Shown in pieces: positions 1-11,704 of a stretch of 64,000 nt of DNA (position 1 is the stretch's first letter; every line of letters begins with the position of its first letter). The DNA is from Pisolithus tinctorius. Taxonomy: Eukaryota > Basidiomycota > Agaricomycetes > Boletales > Pisolithaceae. A model generated the notes under the pieces. That model had not been told where the DNA came from, did no database searches, and was given only the letters and a program-made list of their open reading frames with translations. The position numbers were made by a program, and so were the translations under genes. The stretch covers positions 2,418,001-2,482,000 of the forward strand of contig JANFAH010000003.1 in NCBI GenBank assembly GCA_024663395.1. Direction: 5' to 3'.

Positions 1-114
1 GTGGTTCTGCAGCAATTACCTGCGACAAGCGCACCAAACGAAGCCAAGCAGCAGCTTCTGGTAGATGTGTCCAAGTACGTTGATTCTTACCCCTACATGC
101 AGGACGTCGACTGA
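1..114 (+). CDS. C-terminal end of an unidentified protein (partial)
   Basis: An open frame enters from the left edge and reads 37 codons to a TGA ending at 114. The tail ends ...SYPYMQDVD. The reading is plausible as a terminal exon because it stays open from base 1 and ends before the succinyl-CoA ligase gene. I do not recognise the family from so short a piece. It could equally be a chance open frame. Confidence 0.4.
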   Translation: MVLQQLPATSAPNEAKQQLLVDVSKYVDSYPYMQDVD

Positions 115-390
115 AAGCTCTTTCAACAGCGCAGTTGACACCCGGCAATTTGATAAAGTGAAGTACGCAGTTCTTAGTTTTAACCGAGCCTCTAGGAAAG
201 CTCGAGACCGGCGACGTGTAGCACCACTGAATGAATAAATGATATACGAGACTTGTGTAACTTAGATAGGCTGTTAACATTGCTACGGACCATAGTCCGA
301 GTTTCCCGATTTGGTGCGACAGACCGGCACTGCCGGTCGAGAACGGAAGGGTTCAAAAGCTGTTTCGCATTTCCTGCTACTCAATCCACG

Positions 391-1822
391 ATGCTTCGCT
401 GCCTTGGTCGGTCCACCGCCTCTAATGGTACGTACACCGAGGAACTTGAAGCTGATATTGTGTTTTAATTTTGACCCTAGCAGGTCTCCGGTCGTTCTCC
501 ACTTCGACCGCCCGCAGGAGCTATGGTGATACTATCCAGAACTTGCGTATCCACAAAGATACAAAGGTGCTTTGCCAAGGTTTTACTGGCAAAACCGTGA
601 GCGGACCAACTCATTTTGTGGCCCCGGAAGAGCAATACCTTGACTGAGTGCCGCAATAGGGCACATTCCACTGCAGGGAGGCATTAGCTTACGGTACCAA
701 AATGGTGGGGGGTGTTTCTCCCAACAAGGCGGGTCAAACTCATCTCGGTCTGCCTGTGTTTGGCTCCGTCCGGGAGGTATGTGTACTTCCTTCGTGGTGA
801 TGCTTAGGTTGACCCTCCTTGTGTCAGGCCGTCAGAGAAACACAACCCGATGCTACTGTCCTGTATGTCCCACCACCAACAGCCGCAGATGCCATCATAG
901 AGGCCATTGAGAACGAAATTGGTTTGATTGTTTGTATCACAGAGGGTATTCCACAGGCAGATGAGATAAGGGTGAGACTACTCGCATTTTGCTCCGTTAC
1001 TTGTCCAACATCTCGCCTTGCAGGTGGTGAATGTTCTCGAGAGTCAGTCCAAGTCACGCCTTGTCGGGCCCAATTGCCCTGGTGTTATTAACCCACTGGG
1101 CTGCAAGATGGGTATCCAGCCCGGCCACATACACAAGCCCGGCAAAATAGGTAAGTCTTCCGTTACAAGTAGGGGGAGGCCTGGCCTGAAACACCTCACC
1201 CAGGTATCGTTTCTCGGTCCGGCACGCTGACGTATGAAGCTGTTGCTCAAACAACGGACGTTGGACTCGGACAGTCACTTTGTGTGGGCATTGGCGGTGA
1301 CCCATTCCCTGGCACACGACACATCGACGTTATCAAAGTCTTCCTTGAGGACGACGCCACAGAAGGTAATCAGTTTTAGCTCTTTTTCCATTCATCTCGA
1401 ACGTTGTCGCTGATTCCTCGCCAGGAATTGTCATCATTGGCGAGATCGGTGGTTCCATGGAAGAGGAGGCCGCCGAGTATTTGGAGAAGTACAACAAAAC
1501 ACGCAAGAATCCCAAACCGGTCGTGGGCTTTATTGCTGGTCGGACTGCTCCACCTGGACGTCGTATGGGCCATGCTGGTGCCATCATCTCTGGTGGAAAA
1601 GGTGAGTGGTACGATTATCCTGTGACGGCGTTCTTCTGATCCCTTTCCAGGCGCTGCTACAGATAAAGTAGCCGCACTTGAAAAGGCTGGTGCTATTGTC
1701 ACCGATAGTCCAGCAAAAATTGGTGCAGAAATGCTCAAGGTTTGTTGTTTCCGGCGAAAGCAAAACACACTTACAAATGCTGTTCACCTATACAGGCTAT
1801 GAAAGCGGCTGGTCTCGTATAG
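391..1822 (+). CDS. LSC1: Succinyl-CoA ligase alpha subunit, mitochondrial
   Basis: Alpha subunit of succinate-CoA ligase, the TCA-cycle enzyme that interconverts succinyl-CoA and succinate with substrate-level phosphorylation in the mitochondrial matrix. Nine exons (391-427, 481-596, 660-776, 828-971, 1024-1150, 1204-1365, 1425-1601, 1651-1739, 1796-1822) join in frame to 331 residues, the usual family length. The N-terminus ([12 protein letters not shown], then an Arg/Ser-rich stretch) looks like a mitochondrial presequence. Conserved blocks: [26 protein letters not shown], the CoA-binding region with [21 protein letters not shown], and [12 protein letters not shown] carrying the phosphorylated histidine. 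The second intron boundary is a TAGCAG tandem acceptor, so exon 2 may start at 481 or 484. The beta subunit is not in the window. Confidence 0.96.
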
Positions 1823-1923
1823 ATAACGAGTTCCATACACCTTCCTTAGTATACCCAGGTAGATGCATAGATACGTTGGGGTTCTCTTGTTTACATAAGA
1901 CACGTTACCTGTGTACTACGACT

Positions 1924-2806
1924 ATGGACGGGTCGGCGTCCCCGGCTTTGGTGGAGGCAGCAGCCTATTTGTCGCGTGGGTCGTCACTCTCCAGCGTACC
2001 AAATAGCATAAAGCTCGAGGTTGGCCGAGATTTCTTGACTGTGAACGAGGCCTGACTTGGTGCAATCTACAGTTATATGGGTTGTACAAGTTTCTTACGG
2101 TCTCCCCGCTGCCGCAGACCTCGCGACCCTCGCTGTTTGACATGACAGGACGCGCGAAATGGGATGCTTGGACTAGCACGGGAAAGACGTACAACGATCG
2201 CAAGGCAGACGCTGAGAAGAGGTATCTGGAGATCGCGCGCGAACTCGGGTGGATACCTGGTGACGCAGGTACTCAACTGATTAGCCCTTCGGATCAGGCA
2301 TCGCCTGGTGAGGTGTGGGATGATGAGCTAGGCATGAGAGTCTCCGATTCTGCGAGCAATCATAGAGGAGGCATGGGCACAACTGTCAGTGCTCTAGCGC
2401 GGCCCATAACTCAGGACGGAGCAGAGACGCTGCACAAACTAGCTATTGAAGGAGATCCAGACAAGGTCTCTCGATTCCTGGAGGCACACCCACTACTGGA
2501 TATCAATGAACGTGACGAATTCGTAGGTTCTGACCGTGCCGATTCCTTGCCCGATGATAAACGCATGTCAACCATCAGGGATATACAGCGTTACACCTTG
2601 CTTTTGATAGAGGAAATTTGCCTACAGCTAAAGTGCTACTCGAGCACGGCGGGGACCCGTTGCTCAAGGTACTTTGTACCTGTTGTCGGTTTCAGTTGCT
2701 CATCTGGCTTTAGGATCCGGATAACTTGACAGCAGCGGAACTGGCTGAGATTGCAGGCCACAGCAAGCTCTCTGCCCTTTTACGAGAAGGCAGTACCATA
2801 GTATAG
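1924..2806 (+). CDS. Acyl-CoA-binding protein with C-terminal ankyrin repeats (ACBD6-like)
   Basis: Binds long-chain acyl-CoA through an N-terminal ACBP domain and has a short ankyrin module, the ACBD6 arrangement. Exons 1924-2019, 2073-2522, 2579-2668 and 2714-2806 join to 242 residues. The ACBP signature reads through the first intron (KLELYGLYKFLTV, then GRAKWDAW), with the helix ending ELGWIPG. After an acidic/Ser linker, ankyrin elements follow: LHKLAIEGDPDKV, GYTALHLAFDRGN and LLEHGGDP, then the final LTAAELAEIAGH. In animals ACBD6 supports lipid-dependent N-myristoylation; that role here is inference. The gene is convergent with the bS16m gene, whose stop is 141 bases away. Confidence 0.9.
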
Positions 2807-2947
2807 AATGGGTGGCACTTTATAACTACCACAGACGTCGTCTGAGTCAGGCACTTAGTGATGGACAGTAGGAAGCAAGGCTAACAGAAGTACCTAGGTG
2901 TGGTTGGGTAGAAGGAACCCAATACTTACTTGAATCCGGACGGCATC

Positions 2948-3358
2948 TCACTCTATGGTCCGCATTGTGTCGATGATTGAGGACTCGGATGGGTTCCCAG
3001 ATGCTGCGGCGAAAGAGGTTTGGAAGAGTATCTTGAGTCCGGCGGTATGATTCCCCCCTGGAGTTACTCTTAAGTATACAACCAAGTCCAAAACTTCTAT
3101 ACCCACCCATTCCAGAAAGCGTGTTACGGGTTTGCTTGGAACGGCTCCGACGCCCAACCAATACTTGATTCTATCGACACTCCATTTCATGGTCTTATAC
3201 GAATGTTCCCCGACTTTGTCCAACTTGGGGGATGGCTCGAATACACCCAGGAGTTCTATGGGCTTGGCATCGCGGCGTCTACGATGATCTATGGCGACCA
3301 AATGAAAAATACGGTTGTGCCTGGTGCCGTGGAGAGCCATGCGCAGGCGGACGGTCAT
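2948..3358 (-). CDS. MRPS16: Mitochondrial small ribosomal subunit protein bS16m
   Basis: Component of the mitochondrial ribosomal small subunit. The core is clear: MTVRLRMALHGTRHNRIFH, AIDHRRRRDAKPIELLG, then KTMKWSVDRIKYWLGVGAVP and KPVTRFLEW, matching bacterial S16 through the sheet and C-terminal helix. I chose the ATG at 3358 because homology begins there; an in-frame ATG at 3436 would add 26 residues with no family likeness. As drawn, the protein is 136 residues without an intron. The region after FLEWVGI does not look like S16, so a C-terminal intron (possible donor near 3080, several possible acceptors) cannot be excluded and the true stop may lie nearer 2850. Confidence 0.85.
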   Translation of the reverse strand: MTVRLRMALHGTRHNRIFHLVAIDHRRRRDAKPIELLGVFEPSPKLDKVGEHSYKTMKWSVDRIKYWLGVGAVPSKPVTRFLEWVGIEVLDLVVYLRVTPGGNHTAGLKILFQTSFAAASGNPSESSIIDTMRTIE

Positions 3359-3598
3359 CGTGGTCGGTTGGCTTTGTAGAAGAACAGCGAAGTGAAAGAC
3401 ACTCGCATGTGTTGTGACTCTGTTTGGTCCGGACAACTACACTAGCAATTTATCGGCAAGGACAGTATGTAGTAGTCCAGATGTAAATTCGGTGTAAAGC
3501 ACGACCTTGGTTCGCATATGATGAACTTAATACTAGAATCACCCGAGTCGTGGATCCTACTAGTGTGCAGTGAATACTCAATTCCGATTTGAGGCTCG

Positions 3599-4071
3599 TC
3601 ACGAATCCGGACCCGAGCTACCAGGGATCAGCTATGTGGTTCGAATGAGTAGCGGTCCATACGGATGTAGGACATCAGATACGTGCCATGCAAATATTGT
3701 TCCCGTTGAGCAACGTCTGATTGAGTTTCGCTTGCTTTATGCCTTGGGGAGTCGTCTCGCTGCAAGAATCGGTGCGCAAGTGGAACCCCGATCGGAGGCT
3801 CAGACTCACTATTCTGTCACGTCCTCCAACACCATATCTGCGGACATGGGGAAGTTTGTTAGGTACAATAGAATACTGCGGGCTCCACTCACTGACAAAG
3901 TCGTCGAAACCCAAGAGGGTCCCGGTGAACTCGCGGTCATTTTTCATGATCACCCATATGCGCGATCCGATACATCTATCAATGAGTTCTACGAAAAACG
4001 CGCCGCCATGAGCAGTCACCATCGTTCTACCATAATTCACGCTCACCGAGGGGGAGGATCTGAGACGCCAT
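3599..4071 (-). CDS. LSM5: U6 snRNA-associated Sm-like protein LSm5
   Basis: Subunit of the Lsm1-7 (cytoplasmic mRNA decay) and Lsm2-8 (U6 snRNA) rings. Five exons (4071-4047, 3988-3893, 3837-3810, 3759-3687, 3631-3599) give 84 residues, normal for LSm5. The Sm1 motif is ELIDRCIGSRIWVIMKNDRE then GTLLGFDDFVNMVLEDV. The Sm2 motif is LNQTLLNGNNICMLIPG. Exon 1 encodes MASQILPL, as expected for fungal LSm5. The last intron (3686-3632) only restores the conserved CMLIPG ending if the donor is GC rather than GT; the unspliced reading would end in MARI. The minus-strand promoter lies in 4072-4465. Confidence 0.93.
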
Positions 4072-4465
4072 AAGTTGACCCTGCACGGGGTGGCCGAGAC
4101 TAGTTGACTCTTAATCTGATTCCTAGTCAACTTGCGGTATATCGCCCCTCAAAAGTTACAAGTACGGCAAAATCAAATAATCATCGCCAATTACCAATCC
4201 ACTACGAGTACGTCTTCATGGACAATACAAACTTCGTTACTTGTGAACTGCAGAGCGTCCGTTAGACGCGTGTCGCTACAGATAGGTACCAACTACAACT
4301 AGCTGTATGCAGGGAATACGTGACATTTCATTACGCAGAACGGCGATTGAAGAGGAGAAAGTTTAACAGTGTGGGTGTGAGGACATGAATCACTGTTGGC
4401 CAAAGCTGAAGCCACCTTGCGGGGCACTGACATCAGAGTGGAACTACACATTCAAAAGATCAGCG
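4072..4465. other. Intergenic: 5' of LSM5, 3' of importin alpha
   Basis: This stretch lies between two minus-strand genes and must hold the LSM5 promoter and the importin alpha 3' end. It is AT-rich, with no convincing open frame, repeat or RNA gene that I can see. Confidence 0.5.
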
Positions 4466-6265
4466 TTAATCAACCATACACAGATCACGATCACTCACAG
4501 CATAAGCGCCAGAAGAGTCGACGCTAGGAGCACTGATAGCTGCGTCGACCTCTTCTTCGTCGGGGAAGTACTTGTCCATGATGTTGAATGCCTTTTTATA
4601 GATATCCAAATTGTCATGCGACTGAAGATTGTGGATGGTCACCATCCCACCAGCCTCTTCGACGTATACGGCATATTGATTGACAGCACCCGGTCCTGCA
4701 GCCTGCTTGTCCATCTCACCGACTTTTAAGATGTTGTCGAGTCCATCAAGAGCCACCTGGATAATCTTGTTGTCCATCATGGTCAGCAGGTCGCAAAGAG
4801 GTTTGATGCAACCCTGGGAAACAAGATAACGGATCTGTGCAGGTTCCTGGAGGCCACCGGAGGTAGCGTTCGAAATGGCCCAACAGGCTTCTTTGCGGGT
4901 TTTGAAATCTGCATTTTGAAGGATGTTGATAAGTGGTGGAATAATGTTGGCGTCGATAACCGCTTGAATCTGAGCAGGCGATCCTGCTGTGATATTGGAA
5001 ATAGTCCAACAAGCCTCTTTTCTGATGCCTTCCTTCGGTGAAGACAGGAGAGAGAGTAACGCAGGGAGAGCACCGGATGCAATGACCACTTGAGTCTGAA
5101 GATCGTCCCCGGTGACGATGTTTCCAATGGAACGGAGAGCAGGGGTCTGCACAGCAGTTGAAGGATGCATGAGAAGATCTACCAGTCTTCGGCACACGGC
5201 CGACTCGATGACGGCTTGGATTTTATCATTAGAGCCATCTGAAAGGTAGGAGATAGCCCAGCAAGCATCTATCAGAATCTCGTCATCCATCGAGTAGATT
5301 AGCTTCGTCAAGACAGACAACGAGGGGGAGATCTACAGAATAAGTATCAGTGCCCGTTGAAGGAGGGGGGGACTTGAGTGAACGGAACTCACCAGTTCCC
5401 AATCTGGTTGCGGGTTCTTTCCTCGGCAGAAGTTGCTCAAGGTCCATGTAGCGTTCCTCAGCATGCTTAGTTTATGGTTTTCACTCAGGAGCTGTAACAA
5501 GGGCCTCAGTGCCCCCTGCTGCAAGACGTAATCTCTGCATTGCGGGCTGTCACCAGCAATGTTTCCCAGGGCCCACACAGCTTGTTCGCGGACGTCCAAC
5601 ACTGGGGAAGATAGGAGATTGATGAACTCAGGGACAGCTCCGCTAGCAATGACGACTTGGGTATGCTCTGCGGTTCCTGAGGCGATGTTTGTTAGTGCCC
5701 AGGCTGCCTCGAACTGCGATCAATGTGCTTCGTATCAAGTACTCCAGCAATGCAAAGAGACAAACACCACCCACCTGGAGCATAGAATTTCCGCCTCGCA
5801 GAAATTCTACAAATCGAGGGACTACACCACATTCGATGACTTTGTCGATGGGCGGGTTCCTCTCCTTTGACAACAACTTTCTGAACTTGGTCGTCGCGTC
5901 TAGCTGACGATCTGGGTCGTTTGAGAACACACCCGAGATCATTTCTTCCGCAAGCTAGCCAAAATTAGTTACAGAGACAAAAGAAGATGTTCGGATACAT
6001 ACTGGCGGCTCCCAAGAGCTCGTCGTTGGCTCTTCATCAGAGTCGAGAGAGGATGTCGGGAGGAAATTCCTTCTTTTCGCGATGTTCTCCTCACGTTTCT
6101 GTCGTCTAATTTCGACCTGTTGCTCCTCGCGACGCCGCCTAAGATCATCCTGCTTCAGGCCACCTTTGTTCTTATAGGCTGATGGACGGATTGGACACTG
6201 ATATTATTGTGGGTCGCATCAGAACACGTACTGGCTCTCCGATGTTCCATCGTGCGTGACTCCAT
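4466..6265 (-). CDS. SRP1: Importin subunit alpha (karyopherin alpha)
   Basis: Nuclear import adaptor that binds classical nuclear localisation signals in its armadillo groove and importin beta through its IBB domain. The N-terminal IBB domain is basic: [19 protein letters not shown], then [17 protein letters not shown]. Armadillo repeats carry the NLS-binding Trp/Asn pairs: [37 protein letters not shown] and [12 protein letters not shown]. The acidic C-terminus includes [11 protein letters not shown]. The first intron joins MEHRRA to TYKNKGG. The upstream in-frame ATG at 6265 adds MESRT; starting at 6250 is equally possible. Several introns of about 55 bases divide the armadillo region. Confidence 0.95.
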
Positions 6266-6514
6266 GGCCGATAAGTTTGATCTTTCGCGCGGGGATACAA
6301 AAGATAGATGAAAAAGATGAAAGCAAGCGACCGGCCACTCGTGTCTTTTCAGAGATCGCGCACACGCAAGGTCACAGCAAGTCACGTGCACTCTCTCAGT
6401 GGCAAGTTCCACACTAAAATTGTCAAAACTACAACAGTCTGAGGGGCGTTCGTTTACTATAATACGACTCCCGAGGTACTACTTCAGCTATCAAATGGAT
6501 ACTGCAGCTGCTAG

Positions 6515-9500
6515 TCAGTCATTGTTCACGATGGGGAGATCGTCACGCACCTCGAAGGGCTCAGGCGGGTCCGCCTCTGTGTTTGAACTCAGGTCGATGT
6601 GCAACTGACGGTCTGCGACGTCCGCATGGCCGTTTGGCACAGCACCTCCGGTGGGACCGCCGCCCGGTGGAGCCGGGGGTTGGAGCTCGATGAACTCGGC
6701 TTCCTCGACTGGACGCTCATCTACCAAGATTAAGATGCCGCCCCCACCAGCGTACCGTTCTGATACCAGCCCTTTTTTAGTGGGCTGAGAGGATGCTCCC
6801 TTGGTACCCTTGGGAATTAGTGTGTTGGACGTTACCGGGCGGACGGGCTGGTATCGACCATCAGATGGGAAGCTGACGTAGCCCAGCTGAATAGGGGTAA
6901 CACGAGAAAAATTGGCCAGTTTTTCAGAGGCAGGTTCCGACTTCCGTCTTGACGACGAGGGGACCTCTTCGGTCTTCATTTCTACGTCTGTGTCCTTCCT
7001 GACTTCCACCTTCTCGTCCTTCCGAGGAATCAGGGCTCACCGTCGATACTCGAGCTTAAGCACTCACTGTGTCCATACTCTCCTGGTCGGCGGCAGCCTT
7101 CTTTTTCTCTCTTGCCTTCACCTTCGCAGTGGTAGAAAGCACAGCAGTGACCATCTTAGCGGCCGTCTCCTTCTTAGGTGGTGTTGCTGGCGCAGGATAG
7201 GCAAACAAACTCGGTCGCGCATTCGACACAAATTCAAATTTAGGCACCTGAAAGATTTCAATGATTATCTAACCTGTGCAAGAGAGAAATGCTAGACCTT
7301 CAAGTCCTCGTTGAGGCCGATGATAGCAGTTGGCTCAAAGGCAAGGCACGCGCAGTGAGCCAATGGATACCAATACCAGAATTGACAGAATAGTGTCATC
7401 CCCACAATAGCACTTGTATTGCGGGTACCTGCACGGCTTTGAAGGCTAATGGTAACATTGCGCCCCCCCGCATCAATAAGACCTTGACCAAGGGCTGCAC
7501 CAAAACGTGCCATCGGGTCCTCATGCTTATCGGATATGACCTTCGCATAGAGGGCGCGAGTCGATGCCATAGAAGGAGTCGACTCAGACTGTTGGACGAG
7601 GATCATGCCGAGAGCAATAAAAGCTCCCTGACGGACGAAGTCCACGCCATCCTTAGTCATTGGTTCCAGAATTTGAACGGCATCCTGCAAGCTGGCGTTG
7701 AGCTATACAGCAAGATCCGAATTCACCGTCTTACCTGCATACCGGTACCTGCACATGCAATACCTAGAGCTAATGTGGCACCACATCTCACGTGCGGATT
7801 GTAACTTTCGCTCAGGAGTTGTACAATTCGAGGAACCTGGCCGGGATTTTTAAACAGTAAAAATGCCAGCGAAATCACGGCAGCCCTCCGCACATCATCA
7901 GATGTGTCCGATACTGCAATATGCAACAAGCGTCGCACTGCATCATTATTTGAAGTTCCTGCGTATGCAAGAGCTAAGGTGTAAACACCTCCGTAGCGCA
8001 AGATCGGATCCTGGAACAGTCGTCAGGCACAAAAACGTGTTGTGAACGAATGCCACCAACCTTTTCGGCCAATAGTAGCCGGATGGTGTCATCAGCTTCT
8101 TCCTGCCGTCCATAAAACACAAACGACAACCCCATCGCCACGCCCCGAATAATCTTCTCATGCTGAGTTTCACGCGCATAAGTGATCATTTCCTCCGCAC
8201 GCGCCTGGCTGGCAGAACCGAGCATGATCAAGCCCATGGCATAACCAGCGGCCTCTCCAGCAACAGCAGAATCCGAAAAAAGAGTCTCCCTCAAATCATC
8301 ATAAGCATCAGTGTTCCGACTACCCATCCCAGCAATGCCAAGTCCGAGGGCGGCACCGTGTTGAACAACTTCGTTCTGAGAGCTTCGCAGAGCTTCCCGG
8401 AGATAATCCACGGTTTGGCCGCCTCCATAAGCATTGATCATACCCAAAGCGTACAATGCTCCACCTTCCGAATACATTGCACCCTGTATCTGACTTTCGG
8501 TGCCAGTTTGAGGAAGGTAAGGACCTAGAATAGTCATCCCTTGTTGGAAGTACCCCTTGTGGATGACACCAAGTGCTGCGGTAGTGGAGAACTTGGCCCA
8601 ATTTGTAGCCATTCCTAGCCACTCTAGATGTTCCCTGAGGAATATATCGGATGTTGTTCCTGCATGCATGAATGCATTTTGCAGTGTAAGTGCTGTGTGG
8701 TATATGGAGGACCGAGGTTCCAGTACATCCTGTAATTCCAATGAAATGAGGTTTCAGTTGATTCGACGTCGACACTTACTTTACTATGCTTTAAGATGAG
8801 CATGTCCACTTTGTTGTTCCGTTTCAAGAACTCTAGGTAGAGTTTCACAGTTTCTTCCCCTCCTAATATGTTGCGGAGGTTTTCGAGGATTTCCTTGGTT
8901 TCCTACTTCGCATTAGTGGCAAGATTCATACAAATCGAAAACTCGAGTCTCACATCTTTACCTTGGGGAAGGTCCTTCCGCACCCCTTCCAAGAAATCTC
9001 TTGCCCCACCTTCTACCAAATCGAATGCGAATTGATAGGCAACGAGCTTCTCCTTTGGAACCAGTGAAGACAGTAGGGAGACCGTTATAGAAGGGTTGTT
9101 CAACGTCACGTGAAGACGTGCAAGCGCAAGCATGTGTGTAGAATTGGCTTGCGATGGTAGCGGGAACAGTGGCGACAAGAAATTAAGAACTTGATCACGA
9201 TAGGAGAGGGAGAAACCCGTATCAAGAACAATTTCCATGGCATAAGATAAGAGGGAAACATCGCCGGTGAGGTTGTAAATTTGGGAAATTATGTCGAGCC
9301 GACGGGATTCCAAAGCAATGCCAATGGCCTAATAGCGCGATGAGAAAATGGGTATAGAGACGCAGGGTGATGTATCACCTGTTTGTACTCCCCTTCATCT
9401 ATGCACCGCTGGAATATGGTTTCTATAATGAACTGCAATCGAGCTTCAATCTTCGAACCGGAAGAAGCCTCGTTCGAGCACAAGTGAATGTATCTGTCAA

Positions 9501-9956
9501 TTGCCTTGGCTAAGAGCCAAATATCATGTATACGAATTATCAGAGAAAAATAGCATCGCGACTTACAAACAACAGTTTCCACATACTCCTTTGCGTCATA
9601 TGTTCGAGTCTCTGCCTGAAACGCGTTGCCTGCATCGAGGGCAAACGATAACGCCTCGTCGTACTCGCCGAGGTAGTAGTACACCTTGCTTGCAAGCAGA
9701 GCAGCGGTGTCACGGACTTCCTTTGGGAGCTCTTCAAACTCGTACAAGCTCTCGCTGAATTGCGAACGGGAGTCAGACAAGTTACAACATGTCTCTGGTG
9801 AAACACGCACATGAGGGCAATGTGTTCTGAAATTTCCGCCCAAAACTGAGGAACAAGCTGGTTTAAAGCCTTCAGAGCATGCTGCTTGAACACTATGTCC
9901 GGTTCCGAGAGCAACGCGAGCGCGCCAGCCGCTGATGAGTGAGCACGAACGACCAT
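6515..9956 (-). CDS. RPN2: 26S proteasome regulatory subunit RPN2 (PSMD1)
   Basis: Large non-ATPase scaffold of the 19S base, which holds Rpn13 and contacts the ATPase ring. The N-terminus has the family opening [14 protein letters not shown] then [20 protein letters not shown], with the start at 9956. The toroid of PC repeats is visible as successive [39 protein letters not shown] and [15 protein letters not shown] blocks. The C-terminal segment is Lys/Glu- and Pro-rich (6515-7240). It is divided by several short introns. It is divergent from COX13, with 154 bases between the two start codons, so the promoters must be shared or abutting. No frame breaks were noticed. Confidence 0.95.
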
Positions 9957-10110
9957 AATCGCGAATGTGGAGGACTTGCCAATGGCGTACGCGTCACCTT
10001 CCTACATAATAGACTTCAAGTCTTTCAAGCGGAGATAGTCGGACATTGAATCTACTCGACATGCCTTCCCGATGCCGTCCGCAATCCAAAGTACTGCTTC
10101 ATTCTCCACA

Positions 10111-10709
10111 ATGAACTTCCTGACCAGGAACGCCGCTCGCGCAACCGTTCGCGCCATACCAAGAGGCTCGCGCAGATTCGCAGCTGATGCAACAGGAGGC
10201 GATTATTTTGCCAAACGGCAGGCTGTTCAAGAACATGCCCAAGGCAAGGACCACAAAGCTCAATAGTTTTTTCATACTTGACTTACATTGCCAAAGCATC
10301 CACTGAACTTTGGCGTAAAATCAGGTATGTACTAATCGTTCTTGACGAGGTCTTCTGCTGACCTTCTCTGTAGCTACTATGTTGCGTTCCCGTCGAGTAC
10401 GTCGCGCAATTGATCAATATCATCGCACTCACCAAACGTTAATTTAGTCGTTCTGTGTATGGCATGGGTATACAACGTCGAGCATGAGCACCACGCCCAC
10501 GAAGAACATGAGAAAGAGCTGCATGGCGGGAAGCTGCCTGAACCTCCTGCTTATGAATACCTAAACCGTCGGGTGAAACCTTTCCCTTGGGGCAACAACT
10601 CGCTTTTCTTCAAAGCAGAGGTTCGTCGACGCAGCGTGTAATACACTGAATATGGGATGTGATTGACATTACTTCCCAGGTAAACAAGGACATGAACCAG
10701 GAAGAGTAA
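10111..10709 (+). CDS. COX13: Cytochrome c oxidase subunit 6A, mitochondrial
   Basis: Small nuclear-encoded subunit of complex IV in the inner membrane. Exons 10111-10243, 10297-10324, 10374-10396, 10448-10620 and 10680-10709 join to 128 residues. It starts with a basic presequence (MNFLTRNAARATVRAIPRGS). Then come the matrix part KRQAVQEHAQASTELWRKI, the single membrane span YYVAFPSIVLCMAWVYNVE, a His-rich stretch, and the conserved intermembrane-space end YEYLNRRVKPFPWG. The first intron has a GC donor (AAG|GCAAGG), the classic GC-AG consensus; no GT donor nearby keeps the frame. It is divergently paired with RPN2. Confidence 0.95.
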
Positions 10710-11704
10710 CTACTACCATACAGGTAGATGTGGATTTCTATTCCTGCCCTAACATGTGGCTTGCTCCTGGGACTTCGACCGACCTTGCTTTGTAACTTGT
10801 CGGTCAATATATTGCATCGAACATGCATCCCTGGCGCCAGTAAATAATCAACGTTAGATTAGAAGACGTGCCTGAATCGTTCGAATGCTGCTTTCTTGGT
10901 CATCTTAGTAAAGGGAGATTCCGTTAGAACCTCAGTCAACCACCGACAGACGTGCCAATATTGATCACAGTCAGATCCTCGGTCTTGTTGTGATGTTGTG
11001 ACTATGTATCAGGTTGAAAAGGTACTTTCTTGTCGGGCAAGTGGGCTATGAAGAGCACGTTGACCAGCATGACATTTTGCGATGATTCTAGTATTCGTCT
11101 CGTGGAATTGGTATAACCGCAAGCGTGAGCTGTGATGGGCAGTGATGACGCCGGTACAGCTGGGAGCAAATGTGCAGGCTGCAGTGACCGCCAGCAGAAG
11201 CGCTGACACTTCTAGCCATTCCACCGCAGCTGTACGATTAAATTCGTCGCCAGTGGAAGCCACTGGCTTGAGGTGTGAGCCGTGCGGGTTAGCATTAGAT
11301 ACGTTCGTAGTCTCGATCGTTACATGGGTGCCGTGGAATTGCGTCCGAGTGGACGCTCAACTGGCGCTCACTGATGGTGTGCCAAGAAGCCGCCTGACAA
11401 CTGTCGGTGAGTCGGTGCAGAATATTCACGAGAAGGATATCACAACCAAAGACAACGGTGTGCCGGTGCACCGTCCGATGGTAGGTTAGGCCTCTGTCCC
11501 TCCGTAGCCAGGTGACACGACCGATGTGAGATGTGCTATCACAGGATCTGCACGGACCATCCACGAGCACGATTCGCCTGTCTTCCTTTTTGATATCGAT
11601 CCAATGAGAAATACAGCTCCATGAAAGGAAGGGACGCCTCCTGTCAGACTGTCACTATTTAATCCGCACACCGTCTGAGCTTGCCTCCCACTCCACAAGA
11701 CGAC
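10710..11704. other. Gene-poor stretch between COX13 and RPE
   Basis: About 1 kb with no gene I can support. Open frames up to 115 codons exist on both strands (for example plus 11142-11489 and minus 11295-11570), but they oppose each other, match no family I know and show no convincing splice pattern. The last 200 bases must hold the RPE promoter. A non-coding transcript is possible but nothing in the sequence shows one. Confidence 0.45.

Noticed and set aside
11295..11570. Minus-strand 91-codon frame upstream of RPE as a gene
   Set aside because: It has no family likeness, no splice support, and opposing frames of similar length overlap it.
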